Assembly: GCF_009827545.1 (NCBI RefSeq)
Contig: NZ_WTYS01000001.1
Span: forward strand, 620,001-684,000
Length of the DNA: 64,000 bases
DNA from: Pontixanthobacter gangjinensis
GTDB lineage: Bacteria; Pseudomonadota; Alphaproteobacteria; Sphingomonadales; Sphingomonadaceae
Direction: 5' to 3'
In this document: piece by piece, positions 9,848-18,607 of the stretch
Layout of the letters: every line of letters starts with the position of its first letter
Position numbering within the stretch: position 1 is the stretch's first letter
The notes under the pieces: model-generated
The model's database searches: none
Seen by the model: only the letters and a program-made list of their open reading frames with translations
Told to the model about the DNA's origin: nothing
Made by a program: the position numbers and the translations under genes

Positions 9848-10039
9848 TCAGTCCCGCTCGAATATCTCTTCGATAGTCATAGCGAAAATCTCGGCTATTT
9901 TGAAGGCTAATGGCAAAGATGGATCGTATTTGCCGGTTTCGATAGCATTCACGCTCTGCCGTGACACGCCGAGCAGGTCGGCCAGCGCCTGCTGGCTCCA
10001 ATCTCGCTCCGCACGCAACACCTTGAGGCGATTCCTCAT
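9848..10039 (-). CDS. Small XRE-family helix-turn-helix regulator
   Basis: A 63-residue DNA-binding protein that is little more than one HTH domain: MRNRLKVLRAERDWSQQALA, then LLGVSRQSVNAIETGKYDPS. This is the compact Cro/CI type common beside small membrane protein genes in proteobacteria and Bacillus. I chose the ATG at 10039 because it forms an ATGA overlap with the stop of the upstream membrane protein gene and begins at the family's normal N-terminus. A longer frame starting upstream would overlap that gene by 27 codons. It probably represses its own operon through the ATTGACA repeats before the first gene. Confidence 0.88.
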   Translation of the reverse strand: MRNRLKVLRAERDWSQQALADLLGVSRQSVNAIETGKYDPSLPLAFKIAEIFAMTIEEIFERD

Positions 10040-10659
10040 ACTGCGCCCCAAGCGCCATATTGTATGCGGTTCATCACGGCGCCGACAGCAAGCCCGGCAA
10101 ACCAAACGATCGCAACCCAATAGGCATCGAGATGAAGGACAATATCAGCAGATTCGAGAAACCCCCAAATAGAGGCGGCGCTGAGCGCAATCGCGGTCGC
10201 AATTAACGATTGGCGGATCACCAACATTCGGATGAATTCATCCTGTTCCTCGATAATCAAGCGGCCAATTGACCAAAAAATCCCGATTACAGCTAGACCC
10301 GGCAGCGTAGCAAAGGCTATTTTAAGCGCTTCTGCTGAACCCTCTTCATTGAGCGCAAATGTGAGGCCTGCCATCGCAATCAAATAGAGCGAGGTGAAGG
10401 CCATAATGCGTTTGGTGTAACGCCGCTGCGCGACTCCCTTTGCCATGCAAGCAGGGCCACCTGCGTCGATTCTGCGATTGGCAGATCTCATCAGTGGAAT
10501 GACTAGACCAAGTGGCGCAATCATCAGGATTAACGTGGTCGTGTTATTGGTCGCATCGGTCATCGCCAGTGCGGCAATGACTCCGTAGGCACCAAACATC
10601 AGCCCCGCATAGAAAAATGGGCTTCGTCCGAGCGCTTCGCTTTTCAACTCTTCGGTCAT
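10036..10659 (-). CDS. Multi-pass inner-membrane protein linked to an XRE regulator
   Basis: A 207-residue protein with about six hydrophobic segments (roughly residues 15-35, 41-60, 84-104, 115-135, 155-172 and 180-200) joined by short polar loops. Before the fifth segment comes the acidic/basic motif IIEEQDEFIRMLVIRQ, which I associate with the membrane partner of small XRE regulators. The start chosen is the ATG at 10659, which overlaps the previous stop as ATGA, with AGGAG very close to it. Function is unknown. Tight coupling to the regulator suggests a membrane sensor or a product that the regulator controls. Confidence 0.75.
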   Translation of the reverse strand: MTEELKSEALGRSPFFYAGLMFGAYGVIAALAMTDATNNTTTLILMIAPLGLVIPLMRSANRRIDAGGPACMAKGVAQRRYTKRIMAFTSLYLIAMAGLTFALNEEGSAEALKIAFATLPGLAVIGIFWSIGRLIIEEQDEFIRMLVIRQSLIATAIALSAASIWGFLESADIVLHLDAYWVAIVWFAGLAVGAVMNRIQYGAWGAV

Positions 10660-10832
10660 TCTCCTGCCCCGCATTTCCGAGCGTTGCTGCCCATCCATGC
10701 AGAAGGGAAGATGGCAATTAGCGCTAGCGGCGCCCATTGGGCAATCCGTTCGGGCACAATCCCTACAATGGAAAGCAAAGCGATTCCGATCATCGCCGAT
10801 GCGAGGAGCAGAGCTTTTTGAACAGCGGTCAT
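10656..10832 (-). CDS. Small two-helix membrane protein, first gene of the XRE operon
   Basis: A 58-residue protein with two hydrophobic stretches (about residues 5-25 and 31-48) and a short basic tail. The ATG at 10832 is preceded by AAAAGGACC at good spacing, and its stop overlaps the next gene as ATGA. A longer in-frame extension upstream covers the promoter-like DNA and has no ribosome binding site. I know no family name. Chain overlap with the next two genes shows it belongs to the same four-gene operon. Confidence 0.7.
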   Translation of the reverse strand: MTAVQKALLLASAMIGIALLSIVGIVPERIAQWAPLALIAIFPSAWMGSNARKCGAGE

Positions 10833-10922
10833 GTCAATGGTCCTTTTCTTGATGTAAAGGGTAATTGACATTTTTTTGGTAATTGTCAAGCAACATTGAC
10901 ACAAAGGCAAGTGACCTTGCCT
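10832..10922. promoter_or_regulatory. ATTGACA repeat cluster and inverted repeat between the XRE operon and phoD
   Basis: The heptamer ATTGACA or its complement occurs at 10832-10838, 10864-10870 and 10895-10901, with a one-base variant (ATTGTCA) at 10882-10888. Reading toward the XRE operon, TTGACA at 10889-10884 could be a -35 box, but I see no good -10 box. A further perfect inverted repeat AGGCAAG-TGAC-CTTGCCT lies at 10905-10922. Repeated half-sites immediately before an operon that encodes its own small XRE protein suggest an autoregulatory operator. That is inference. The phoD promoter must lie in the same stretch. Confidence 0.45.
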
Positions 10923-10974
10923 CGATGACAATATGATACTTGGCGGCTTTAATCTTCCGGCCTAGTTGTTTCCC

Positions 10975-12642
10975 ATGATCAACGAACCGCCAGCTCGGCC
11001 CTCACCGTTTTCTAAAATCGACCGGCGGACTTTGTTTCGCGGAAGCCTGCTCGGCGCGGGTCTCGCTGCAATGCCAGCAACGGTTGGGGCCGCGACATTG
11101 CGCGGCTTTGGCTATGGAGTTGCAAGTGGGGAGCCGGGCGCAGACCGAGTGCTACTTTGGACCCGCTACGAAGCCAAGCAAGATGTTACCTTGCGCTGGG
11201 AAGTTTCGAAATCGGCTGACTTTGCTGTGATTACCGCCGGCGGCAATGGCACTGCTGCACCAGATCGAGACTGGTGCGTAAAGGCGACCGCAACGGGGCT
11301 TGATCCGGACAGCTGGTATTATTTCCGCTTCATCGCTCCGGATGGCGAGATATCATGTGTCGGCCGCACGCGGACTTTGCCGCTCGGCAAAGCGGATAAA
11401 TTCAGGATGGCAGTGGTCGGATGCTCCAATAAGGGTTTCGGTTGGTTCAACGCCTATGCCCATATTGCGGAGGTGGACCAGACCGATCTGGTTCTGCACA
11501 CCGGTGATTATTTCTACGAATATGGCCCCAACACATATCCAGCCGATGCGCAGGCAGTGTCCGGGCGGGACATCACTCCGTTGCAGGAAACCATCGCGCT
11601 GGCTGATTATCGCGCGCGCTATGCCAGCTATCGCAGCGACGCCGATTTGCAGCGGTTGCATCAGCTATTCCCTATGATTCACGTGCCTGATGATCACGAA
11701 AGCGCCAATGATAGCTATGCAGGCGGTGCGGAGAACCATCAGAGTGAAACCGAAGGATCGTGGGATGTGCGCAAACGCGCCGCGATCCGGGCCAATCACG
11801 AATGGATGCCGGTTTCTGATGAGCCTTGGGCGGCTTATGAAATTGGCGATCTGGCGACATTGTTTCGACTCGAGACGCGCCTGACCGCGCGCAGCAAGCC
11901 GTTCGATCTCGGCGACATCGTAAAGCGAGGCGGCCGCGATCCAGCAAAGATTCTGGCTGCGCTGGAGGCATTTCGCGATGATGAATGGCGCGACCCATCA
12001 CGCACATTGATGGGCGAGGTGCAGGAAGAATGGCTGGTCGAAGGACTTCGGGCGTCGCGTAGCGCAGGGAAAGTCTGGCAGGTGCTGCTGCAGCAAGTGG
12101 TGATGTCTAGCCTCAAAACCTCGCCTGATATCGCCAAGGGCATCACCGATGCGGTGCCCGCCTATATCCGCGACCGGATTATGGCGGGTGTACTAACCAG
12201 TACCGCAGGGCTGCCGTTCAATATGGATGCATGGGATGGATACCCCGCCGCGCGCGAAAGATTGCTCAAGGCAGCCCAAGAGGCTGATGCCAATTTGATC
12301 GTGCTGGCTGGCGATAGTCATAATGGCTGGGCGTCCGAACTGGATAATTTGGGGGAAGTGGCAGGCGTTGAATTTGCGGGGCACTCGGTCACTTCACCAG
12401 GTGCAGAAACTTATCTTGGCTGGATTAAGCCGGTAGATTTCGCTGCGCAATCTGTGGCCAATAACGCCCAGCTTAAGTGGGCAGACACTGGGCAGCGCGG
12501 CTATATGGCGGTCGAGCTTACCCCGACACGCGCCACATCTGAATATCGGTTCCTCCAAACCGTTCGCAGACGGACAACAGCACTTGCTTCGTCCACGCGC
12601 ATTTCGAGCGCAGCAGGTAGTCACAAACTGGACATTGGTTGA
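10975..12642 (+). CDS. phoD: Alkaline phosphatase D (PhoD family)
   Basis: A 555-residue phosphomonoesterase/phosphodiesterase expected to be exported folded by the Tat system. The N-terminus has the twin-arginine motif DRRTLFRG at about residue 16, followed by a hydrophobic stretch ending in Ala-x-Ala-like residues. The PhoD N-terminal beta domain covers about residues 40-135. The metallophosphatase core has LHTGDYFYEYG, VPDDHESANDSY and LAGDSHNGWASE, which supply metal ligands. I took the ATG at 10975; a TTG three codons earlier is less likely. It is divergent from the XRE operon. No Pho box could be recognised confidently. Confidence 0.92.
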   Translation: MINEPPARPSPFSKIDRRTLFRGSLLGAGLAAMPATVGAATLRGFGYGVASGEPGADRVLLWTRYEAKQDVTLRWEVSKSADFAVITAGGNGTAAPDRDWCVKATATGLDPDSWYYFRFIAPDGEISCVGRTRTLPLGKADKFRMAVVGCSNKGFGWFNAYAHIAEVDQTDLVLHTGDYFYEYGPNTYPADAQAVSGRDITPLQETIALADYRARYASYRSDADLQRLHQLFPMIHVPDDHESANDSYAGGAENHQSETEGSWDVRKRAAIRANHEWMPVSDEPWAAYEIGDLATLFRLETRLTARSKPFDLGDIVKRGGRDPAKILAALEAFRDDEWRDPSRTLMGEVQEEWLVEGLRASRSAGKVWQVLLQQVVMSSLKTSPDIAKGITDAVPAYIRDRIMAGVLTSTAGLPFNMDAWDGYPAARERLLKAAQEADANLIVLAGDSHNGWASELDNLGEVAGVEFAGHSVTSPGAETYLGWIKPVDFAAQSVANNAQLKWADTGQRGYMAVELTPTRATSEYRFLQTVRRRTTALASSTRISSAAGSHKLDIG

Positions 12643-12667
12643 ATAATCAGAATTGGGCGGCTACATT
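12639..12667 (+). promoter_or_regulatory. Candidate promoter of the thrS leader
   Basis: TTGAAT at 12639-12644 and TACATT at 12662-12667 are separated by exactly 17 bases and resemble -35 and -10 boxes. Transcription would then begin near 12674, which is the A of the leader-peptide ATG. That would make the leader peptide leaderless, as known for trpL of Sinorhizobium. The -35 box overlaps the last codons of phoD. The boxes are imperfect, so this is a suggestion only. Confidence 0.4.
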
Positions 12668-12673
12668 ACGCGT

Positions 12674-12742
12674 ATGACGCCAGGTTGCATCTCCCCAACT
12701 ACGACCACCCCGCTTCTTCGGGGGCGGCTCGGCGCGGCTTAA
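12674..12742 (+). CDS. Threonine-rich leader peptide of thrS (22 codons)
   Basis: An ATG at 12674 opens a 22-codon frame ending in TAA at 12740-12742. Codons 9-12 are ACT ACG ACC ACC, four threonines in a row, with a further Thr at codon 2. The next gene, 130 bases on, is threonyl-tRNA synthetase. Runs of the regulated amino acid's codon in a short upstream frame are the hallmark of ribosome-mediated attenuation. The Thr codons abut segment 1 of the hairpin array described below. There is no Shine-Dalgarno sequence, which fits a leaderless start if the candidate promoter is right. Confidence 0.7.
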   Translation: MTPGCISPTTTTPLLRGRLGAA

Positions 12743-12781
12743 CGCCAGCGCCACCGCCGCCCGGTTTCGGGCGGCATGGTG
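12705..12781 (+). promoter_or_regulatory. Predicted attenuator of thrS with mutually exclusive hairpins
   Basis: Segment 1, CCCCG (12708-12712), can pair with CGGGG in segment 2 (12719-12723). Segment 3, GCCGCCCG (12756-12763), pairs perfectly with segment 4, CGGGCGGC (12768-12775), around a GTTT loop, and flanking CACC/GGTG can extend the stem past a 2-base bulge. Segment 2 also contains GGGCGGC (12722-12728), identical to the core of segment 4, so segment 3 can pair with 2 or 4 but not both. A ribosome stalled on the Thr codons would mask segment 1 and favour 2:3. There is no U-run after segment 4, so whether 3:4 stops transcription alone, needs Rho, or acts on translation is open. Confidence 0.65.
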
Positions 12782-12874
12782 TCACCTCCCGAAATTGTCA
12801 CTTTGAATGACACCGACTCTTTCGGTGCGCGCACAGTTCTGCCATGGCGCATCCAAACAAGATGGACGAATTCG

Positions 12875-14884
12875 ATGAGTGACATGTTCAAAATTAGCCT
12901 TCCCGACGGTTCTGTGCGCGAAATGCCGGCTGGCTCGACGCCTGCGGATGTTGCCGCGGCGATCGGTCCGGGCCTTGCGAAGGCTGCAATCGCGGCGAAA
13001 GTCGATGGTGAATTGCGTGATCTGGGCCGCCCGTTCGATGGTGATGCGGAATTGGCATTGGTCACTGGCCGCGACGAGGAAGACGCGCTTGAACTGGCGC
13101 GTCACGATTTCGCCCACGTTCTGGCAGAAGCCGTTCAAGCCATTTGGCCCGGCACACAAATTACATTTGGCCCATCGACAGATGACGGCTTCTATTATGA
13201 TGTAATGGCGCCTGCCAATCGCGCACCGTTTGGCATGGAAGATCTCCCTTTGATTGAGGAGAAAATGCGCGAAATCATCAAGGCTGATAAGCCGCTCCGA
13301 CGCGAGGCATGGAGCCGCCAGGCACTGATCGACAAATGGCAAGCCGACGGCGAAAGCTTCAAGGCCGAGTGGGCTGCCGAACTTCCTGAAGGCGAAGAGC
13401 TGACTGTTTACTGGTCGGGTAACGACTGGATGGACATGTGCCGCGGTCCGCATCTTCCGTCGACTGGCAAACTTGATCCGGCTGCGTTCAAATTGATGCG
13501 CGTTGCCGGTGCATATTGGCGCGGCGATCAGGCCAATGCGCAGCTAACACGAATTTACGGAACGGGCTGGCTCAACAAGAAGCAGCTGAATCAGCACCTC
13601 ATGCGGCTGGAGGAGGCAGGCAAACGTGATCACCGCAAGCTCGGCCGCGAGATGGACTTGTTCCATTTGCGCGAAGAAGCCCATGGCAGCGTTTTCTGGC
13701 ACCCCAAGGGCTACAAAATCTGGCGTGAGCTGGAGGCTTATATGCGCCGCGCAATGGACCGGGTTGATTATCAGGAAGTCAAAACTCCGCAGGTGATGGA
13801 TGCACGCCAATGGGAAAAATCCGGCCATTGGGGCAAATATCGCGAGAATATGTTCGTCATTCCCGACGAAGTGCCCAACACTGAAGATGAAGGCCCGGTT
13901 ATCAGCGGCGACGCCGACTGGATGGCGCTGAAGCCGATGAATTGTCCGGCGCATGTCATGGTATTCAAACAGGGTATCACATCCTATCGCGACCTGCCGA
14001 TCCGGCTCGGGGAAATGGGCTGCTGCCACCGCAACGAACCGCATGGCGCGCTCCACGGTTTGATGCGCGTGCGCCAGTTCACGCAAGATGACGGGCATAT
14101 TTTCTGCACCGAAGATCAGGTGGTCGAGGAAGTCCGCCGCTTCTGCGAGCTTGCGACGCTTGTCTATAAGGACATGGGTTTCGAGAAGTTCGCGATTAAA
14201 CTGGCGACTCGCCCTGAACAGCGTTTCGGCAGCGATGCCGATTGGGACAAGGCCGAAGACGAACTGCGCAATGCCGTTATCGAAGCGGGAATGGCGACCG
14301 AAGAGTTTGGCTGGGAAGAACTGCCCGGTGAAGGCGCGTTCTATGCGCCCAAGCTCGAATGGCATCTGACCGATGCGATTGGCCGTACGTGGCAAGTTGG
14401 CACAATCCAGTCGGACCGTGTTTTGCCGGAACGACTCGATGCGACCTTTGTTGGCGAAGATGGCGGACGTCATCGCCCAGTCATGCTGCACCGTGCGATA
14501 TTCGGATCTTACGAGCGGTTCATCGGCATTTTAATCGAGCATTATGCGGGTAAGATGCCGTTGTGGTTGTCGCCGGTTCAAGCGGTTGTCGCGCCGATTG
14601 TCTCTGACATTGATGGCTATGCTGCTGAGGTTTTGGAAAAGCTGCAATCTGCTGGCCTTCGCTCCGAAGCCGATCTTCGCAACGAGAAAATCAACTATAA
14701 GGTTCGCGAGCATTCTTTAAAGAAGGTCCCGCATATCCTGGTTGTTGGTAAGCGCGAGGCGGAAGAAGGCACTGTTGCTATCCGCACGCTCGGTTCACAG
14801 GAACAGCGCGTGATGCCGCTAGATGAAGCTTTGGCAATGCTCAAAGCTGAGGCGACTGCGCCTGATTTGCGCCCGGCTAATTAA
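12875..14884 (+). CDS. thrS: Threonyl-tRNA synthetase
   Basis: A 669-residue class II synthetase that charges tRNA-Thr. The TGS domain covers residues 1-64, beginning [20 protein letters not shown]. The editing domain follows with HDFAH (His77, His81) and a later conserved Cys/His pair. In the core, [11 protein letters not shown] carries the zinc-binding Cys. The anticodon-binding domain occupies about the last 110 residues. The start at 12875 matches the TGS N-terminus; an in-frame ATG at 12776 would add 33 residues unlike the family and lies in the attenuator. Upstream sequence indicates control by Thr-tRNA level. Confidence 0.97.
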   Translation: MSDMFKISLPDGSVREMPAGSTPADVAAAIGPGLAKAAIAAKVDGELRDLGRPFDGDAELALVTGRDEEDALELARHDFAHVLAEAVQAIWPGTQITFGPSTDDGFYYDVMAPANRAPFGMEDLPLIEEKMREIIKADKPLRREAWSRQALIDKWQADGESFKAEWAAELPEGEELTVYWSGNDWMDMCRGPHLPSTGKLDPAAFKLMRVAGAYWRGDQANAQLTRIYGTGWLNKKQLNQHLMRLEEAGKRDHRKLGREMDLFHLREEAHGSVFWHPKGYKIWRELEAYMRRAMDRVDYQEVKTPQVMDARQWEKSGHWGKYRENMFVIPDEVPNTEDEGPVISGDADWMALKPMNCPAHVMVFKQGITSYRDLPIRLGEMGCCHRNEPHGALHGLMRVRQFTQDDGHIFCTEDQVVEEVRRFCELATLVYKDMGFEKFAIKLATRPEQRFGSDADWDKAEDELRNAVIEAGMATEEFGWEELPGEGAFYAPKLEWHLTDAIGRTWQVGTIQSDRVLPERLDATFVGEDGGRHRPVMLHRAIFGSYERFIGILIEHYAGKMPLWLSPVQAVVAPIVSDIDGYAAEVLEKLQSAGLRSEADLRNEKINYKVREHSLKKVPHILVVGKREAEEGTVAIRTLGSQEQRVMPLDEALAMLKAEATAPDLRPAN

Positions 14885-14889
14885 TCAGT

Positions 14890-15633
14890 TTGATCGCAGG
14901 CTTTACCCCTGAACAAATCGCCGTGGGGCTTGTTGCTACGGTGGCAGCGGCATTTGTGCGGGGGCTGTCAGGCTTTGGCATGGCGATCCTTTTGGTGCCT
15001 GCACTGGCTTTGACGATCTCACCCGAATCAGCGGTGGTCAGCGTCAACATTTTGGGTGTGCTGGTTGGTTTAGTCGGCATCCGTAAAATCTGGACGATCA
15101 GCGAAGGCTCGGTAAAACCGATTGCGGTGCTGGCGATGGCTGCCACGCCGCTTGGCCTGTGGTTGCTCCAGATTACCGACCCCGGTTCAGCGCGGTTGCT
15201 CATCGCTATGATTGCGGTTGGCGCGTTTATACTGGTGCTGCTGCCAAAGCGGCCTGCGGCTCATATCCCTAATCGCGCCGAGACCGGACTAACTGGGATT
15301 GCCTCAGGAATCTTAACAGGCTTCGCCGGAATGCCCGGCCCGCCGGTGATTCCCTATTATTTGCGGCGCGCGATCGACCCGCAAGTGGCGCGGGCTTCGA
15401 TGATGGTCATATTTCTATTCACATCCATCGCTGGATGTATCGCGGCGATGGCGATGGGGATGATGACTAGGCAAGAACCGTTATTGGCAGGGTTGTTGTT
15501 TCCGGCAGTCTTGCTTGGCAATTGGCTCGGATCATTGGCCTTTGGCCGAATCGCGGAATGGGTCTGGCGTGTGCTGACAGGAATGATTTTGGGTGCAGCA
15601 ACCGCGGCGGCAGTATGGAAAGCGGTCGTCTAG
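14890..15633 (+). CDS. TauE/SafE-family membrane exporter
   Basis: A 247-residue inner-membrane protein with about eight hydrophobic segments in two repeats. The conserved RGLSGFGMAI motif near residue 23 and FAGMPGPPV in the second half identify the TauE/SafE (sulfite or organosulfonate exporter) superfamily. The best start is TTG at 14890, 5 bases after the thrS stop; no ATG is available at the proper N-terminus. Close spacing suggests read-through from thrS. Substrate unknown: family members move sulfite, sulfoacetate or other small anions. Confidence 0.85.
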   Translation: MIAGFTPEQIAVGLVATVAAAFVRGLSGFGMAILLVPALALTISPESAVVSVNILGVLVGLVGIRKIWTISEGSVKPIAVLAMAATPLGLWLLQITDPGSARLLIAMIAVGAFILVLLPKRPAAHIPNRAETGLTGIASGILTGFAGMPGPPVIPYYLRRAIDPQVARASMMVIFLFTSIAGCIAAMAMGMMTRQEPLLAGLLFPAVLLGNWLGSLAFGRIAEWVWRVLTGMILGAATAAAVWKAVV

Positions 15634-15637
15634 CCGA

Positions 15638-15760
15638 CTAGAACGGCAGCACGTTTCCCGCCAGTATCAACGTTGATCCACAACCCGTTACAATCAGACT
15701 ACGTAAATACATTGTCAGATCGGTATCGCGTGATTGCATCAAGGTGATAGCTTTGGCCAT
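15638..15760 (-). CDS. Possible 40-residue membrane protein
   Basis: A short frame beginning MAKAITLMQSRDTDLTMYLR and continuing with a hydrophobic stretch (about residues 21-38) fits between the TauE gene and agmatine deiminase. It lies 33 bases downstream of the deiminase stop on the same strand. It has the look of a single-span peptide, but there is no good ribosome binding site before the ATG and the codons are not clearly biased. It may be chance. Confidence 0.25.
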   Translation of the reverse strand: MAKAITLMQSRDTDLTMYLRSLIVTGCGSTLILAGNVLPF

Positions 15761-15793
15761 GCCGCATTATCGCGGCCAAATCCTAACGAAGCG

Positions 15794-16777
15794 TTAACTG
15801 CTCAGCGCAGGCATATGCTGGCTGGCGCAGTGAAATCCGCCACCGCCCGCCAGCACAGCATCTGCGGGTAAGCCGGTGGTCTCGCGATCGGGAAATAGTG
15901 CAGCAATTGCTGCGACACCTTCGGCGTCATGCGGTGATCCAAATGTTGGCACCACGACCAAGTGGCTGGTGATCGCGAAATTGGCGTAGCTGGCTGGTTC
16001 GATGGTGCCAGCGCGCTCGATCAAGCCAGGAGATGGGATGTCCGCCACTTGCACGCCCGACGCTGCTGCACGTCGGCGGACATCGGCATAAATTTCTTCG
16101 TTGGGATCATCTGTACCGGTTTGCAGCGGGACTGCCAGCAGATTGGGTCCGACAAATCGCGCAAGATTGTCGACATGGCCATCGGTGTGATCATTAATCA
16201 GCCCGTCACCAAGCCACAACACCCGGGCGAAACCTAAATCCGATTTGATCCGTGCTTCGATTTCTTCGCGCGAGAGGCCGGGGTTGCGGTTGGGATTGAG
16301 CAGGCATTGCTCGGTCGTGGCGACCAATCCGGTCCCGTCTCCATCAATCGCGCCGCCTTCCAATATCCAGTCGGCAGTGTCCACTGGCAGTCCGGCATCG
16401 CGCGCTATATCCGCGCCAATTGTCTGGTCGCCAGGCATTTCATACTTGCCTCCCCAACCATTGAACCCGAAGCGTTTGGCTAGCCGGTTATCACCATTAG
16501 TAAGAACAAGCGGCCCGGTATCGCGCAACCAGATGTCGCCGAATACGCGCCGCTCCAAAGTGACTTTGTCATTCACCAGCTCTCTGGCGCGCGCTTCATT
16601 GGCGGCATCGCGCACCAGCAGTCGAACCTCTTGTCCGCTGCCCGCTACAGCATTGGCAAAGCCAGCAATCTGCTCTTGCGCGCGCGCCAGATTGCCGAGC
16701 CATTCATCGCCATCATGCGGAAAGCCGATCCACAACCAATCCTGCGGTGCCCATTCGGGTGGCATGCGATAGGTCAT
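15794..16777 (-). CDS. aguA: Agmatine deiminase
   Basis: A 327-residue pentein-fold enzyme that hydrolyses agmatine to N-carbamoylputrescine and ammonia, a step of the plant-type putrescine route. The N-terminus MPPEWAPQDWLWIGFPH, the FGDIWLRDTGP substrate-binding motif, WILEGGAIDGDG and NDHTDGHVDNLARFV are characteristic. The catalytic Cys317 is in GGGGFHCASQHMP near the C-terminus. No N-carbamoylputrescine amidohydrolase gene is beside it in this window. Slightly shorter than plant homologues (about 380). Confidence 0.93.
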   Translation of the reverse strand: MTYRMPPEWAPQDWLWIGFPHDGDEWLGNLARAQEQIAGFANAVAGSGQEVRLLVRDAANEARARELVNDKVTLERRVFGDIWLRDTGPLVLTNGDNRLAKRFGFNGWGGKYEMPGDQTIGADIARDAGLPVDTADWILEGGAIDGDGTGLVATTEQCLLNPNRNPGLSREEIEARIKSDLGFARVLWLGDGLINDHTDGHVDNLARFVGPNLLAVPLQTGTDDPNEEIYADVRRRAAASGVQVADIPSPGLIERAGTIEPASYANFAITSHLVVVPTFGSPHDAEGVAAIAALFPDRETTGLPADAVLAGGGGFHCASQHMPALSS

Positions 16778-16819
16778 GAACCGGCTTTCAATTTCGCGTC
16801 AGTTTAAGTGCGCGTAATT

Positions 16820-18517
16820 TTAGCAAAAGCTGCCATTGCTCTCGGCAGCTTTGCAGCTGTCGTCGCGGGTTGCTTTGAATTCGTCGCCTTCGACCCAGTT
16901 CGGCCAGCTCTCACTGATCGCAAGCATCCGCCCGATCCGGTAGAATAATTGCAAATCGGCCATTACGCCGCTCCAGTCCCAATCCTCGTTAAACTCGTCC
17001 TTCGGGCCGTGATAGCGGTTGGCGCGATATTCATCGGCGAGAGCTTTACCCGCTTCGGTGCCGCCCTCGACCAGATCTTCCCCGCCATCGATATACAGCA
17101 TAGGCACGCCGCGCTTGGCGAAGGCGAAATGGTCTGACCGATAATAATAGCCTGCCTCCGGAGAGGGGTTAGGCGTCGCAACGCGGCCATCATCGACCAG
17201 CGCTTTTTCGAGGAATTCGTCGAGCCGCGATTTACCCGGCCCAACAACGGTTACGTCTTTCGATTTCCCGCCAACCAGAAACGCGTCCATATTAATGCCG
17301 CCAACTGTTTGCGCGAGCGGCAGGACGGGGTTTGCTGCGTAATAGTCAGCCCCCAGCAGGCCCTGCTCTTCGGCAGTCACAGCCAAAAACACCAGGCTTC
17401 GCGCGGCGGCACCGGCTTTCGCATGCGCCTCGGCCAATGCTACCAGCGCCGCTGTGCCGGTCGCATTATCGACCGCACCGTTGCAAATGTCGTCGCCATC
17501 AGGAGCAGGTGTGCAGCGGCCAAGGTGATCCCAATGCGCAGTATGCAGCACGAATTCGTCAGGACGTTCGGTGCCCGGAAGAATGCCGATCACATTCTGC
17601 GATTCGTAAGACCGGATATCATTGGCAAAACTGGTGCCTGCCTTCAGTCCAAGTGGAACCGCTTTGAAGCCCTTCTCTTTGGCCTGCTTGGCCAGCGCAT
17701 CCATATCTTGACCAGCAGCGGCCAGAATTTCGCGTGCGATTTCTTTCTGCACCCAACCATTCATTTGGGTGAGTGCGGGGGCGTTCTCGCCGCGCTGGGC
17801 ATAGGCTTGCGGGCCTGACCAGCTGCTCTCGACCACGTTCCACCCATAGGACGCAGGTTCTGTATCATGGATAATCAGCGCGGCCGCAGCACCTTGAGCC
17901 GCCGCTTCTTCGTATTTGTATGTCCAGCGGCCGTAATAGGTCATGGCTTTGCCGTTGAACGGACCCTCTAAACCTTCGGTGCCATAATCGGGATCGTTGA
18001 CCAGGATAACCGCGGTCTTCCCGGTCATGTCGACGCCCTCATAATCGTTCCAACCGCGTTCTGGCGCGTTGACGCCGTATCCGACAAACACCAGCTCGCT
18101 ATCGGCCAATGTGGTTGAGGCATCTTCGCGATAGGTCACGCCGACCCAATCCTTGGCAAAGTCAAAAGCCAGATCAGTCTCGCCGCCGGTAATCGTCAGC
18201 GGCTTGAACTCCTTGCCGGTGATTTCGACCAGAGGCACTTTTTGCACCCAGCTGTCACCATTGCCGGGCTGTAGGCCAGCGGCTTCAAATTTTTCGATCA
18301 ACAGCGCGACAGTCTTTTCTTCTCCGGCGGTGCCGGGCATTCTTCCGTCAAATTCGTCGGAGGACAATTCGCGGGTGATATCGACCATTGTTGCTTGGTC
18401 GATGTCGCCTGCGGTTACATCTGGAATGTCGAGTCTGTCTTGCGAGCCATTAATCATCGCGCCGTCGCAGGCGGTCAAAGAAAGTGCCGCCGATACAGCC
18501 AAAATTTTGCGGAGCAT
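16820..18517 (-). CDS. M28-family metallopeptidase, lipoprotein
   Basis: A 565-residue zinc peptidase predicted to sit in the periplasm as a lipoprotein. It begins MLRKILAVSAALSLTAC, giving a lipobox Cys17. A PA (protease-associated) domain fits about residues 100-260. The co-catalytic zinc site is complete: HTAHWDHLG, GAVDNATGTA, TAEEQGLLG, an Asp in NMDAFLVGG and SDHFAFAKRGVPMLY. The ATG at 18517 is preceded by GAGGAA at good spacing; a longer frame upstream lacks this. Probably an aminopeptidase used in peptide scavenging. Confidence 0.92.
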   Translation of the reverse strand: MLRKILAVSAALSLTACDGAMINGSQDRLDIPDVTAGDIDQATMVDITRELSSDEFDGRMPGTAGEEKTVALLIEKFEAAGLQPGNGDSWVQKVPLVEITGKEFKPLTITGGETDLAFDFAKDWVGVTYREDASTTLADSELVFVGYGVNAPERGWNDYEGVDMTGKTAVILVNDPDYGTEGLEGPFNGKAMTYYGRWTYKYEEAAAQGAAAALIIHDTEPASYGWNVVESSWSGPQAYAQRGENAPALTQMNGWVQKEIAREILAAAGQDMDALAKQAKEKGFKAVPLGLKAGTSFANDIRSYESQNVIGILPGTERPDEFVLHTAHWDHLGRCTPAPDGDDICNGAVDNATGTAALVALAEAHAKAGAAARSLVFLAVTAEEQGLLGADYYAANPVLPLAQTVGGINMDAFLVGGKSKDVTVVGPGKSRLDEFLEKALVDDGRVATPNPSPEAGYYYRSDHFAFAKRGVPMLYIDGGEDLVEGGTEAGKALADEYRANRYHGPKDEFNEDWDWSGVMADLQLFYRIGRMLAISESWPNWVEGDEFKATRDDSCKAAESNGSFC

Positions 18518-18607
18518 GCTAATTCCTCGTCCCGTTGGGATTTTTGATGCCCCTCCATTGCAAAGGGTGCGAGAAGGGGCAAGGGCACTGTCATTGAAAG
18601 GGCGAAA

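Noticed and set aside
12739..12786. Minus-strand 12-codon frame with a strong GGGAGGTG ribosome binding site, ending Arg-Trp-Arg-Trp-Arg, opposite the thrS attenuator
   Set aside because: It is made of the complement of the attenuator hairpins and reads toward the end of phoD with no target gene, so the plus-strand attenuator explains it better.
12776..12874. 33-residue N-terminal extension of ThrS from ATG 12776
   Set aside because: The residues are unlike a TGS domain and the ATG sits at the base of the attenuator hairpin; the family start matches 12875.
13544..14491. 315-residue antisense frame across thrS
   Set aside because: It lies wholly opposite conserved thrS codons and shows no family motif; long antisense frames are common in this codon usage.
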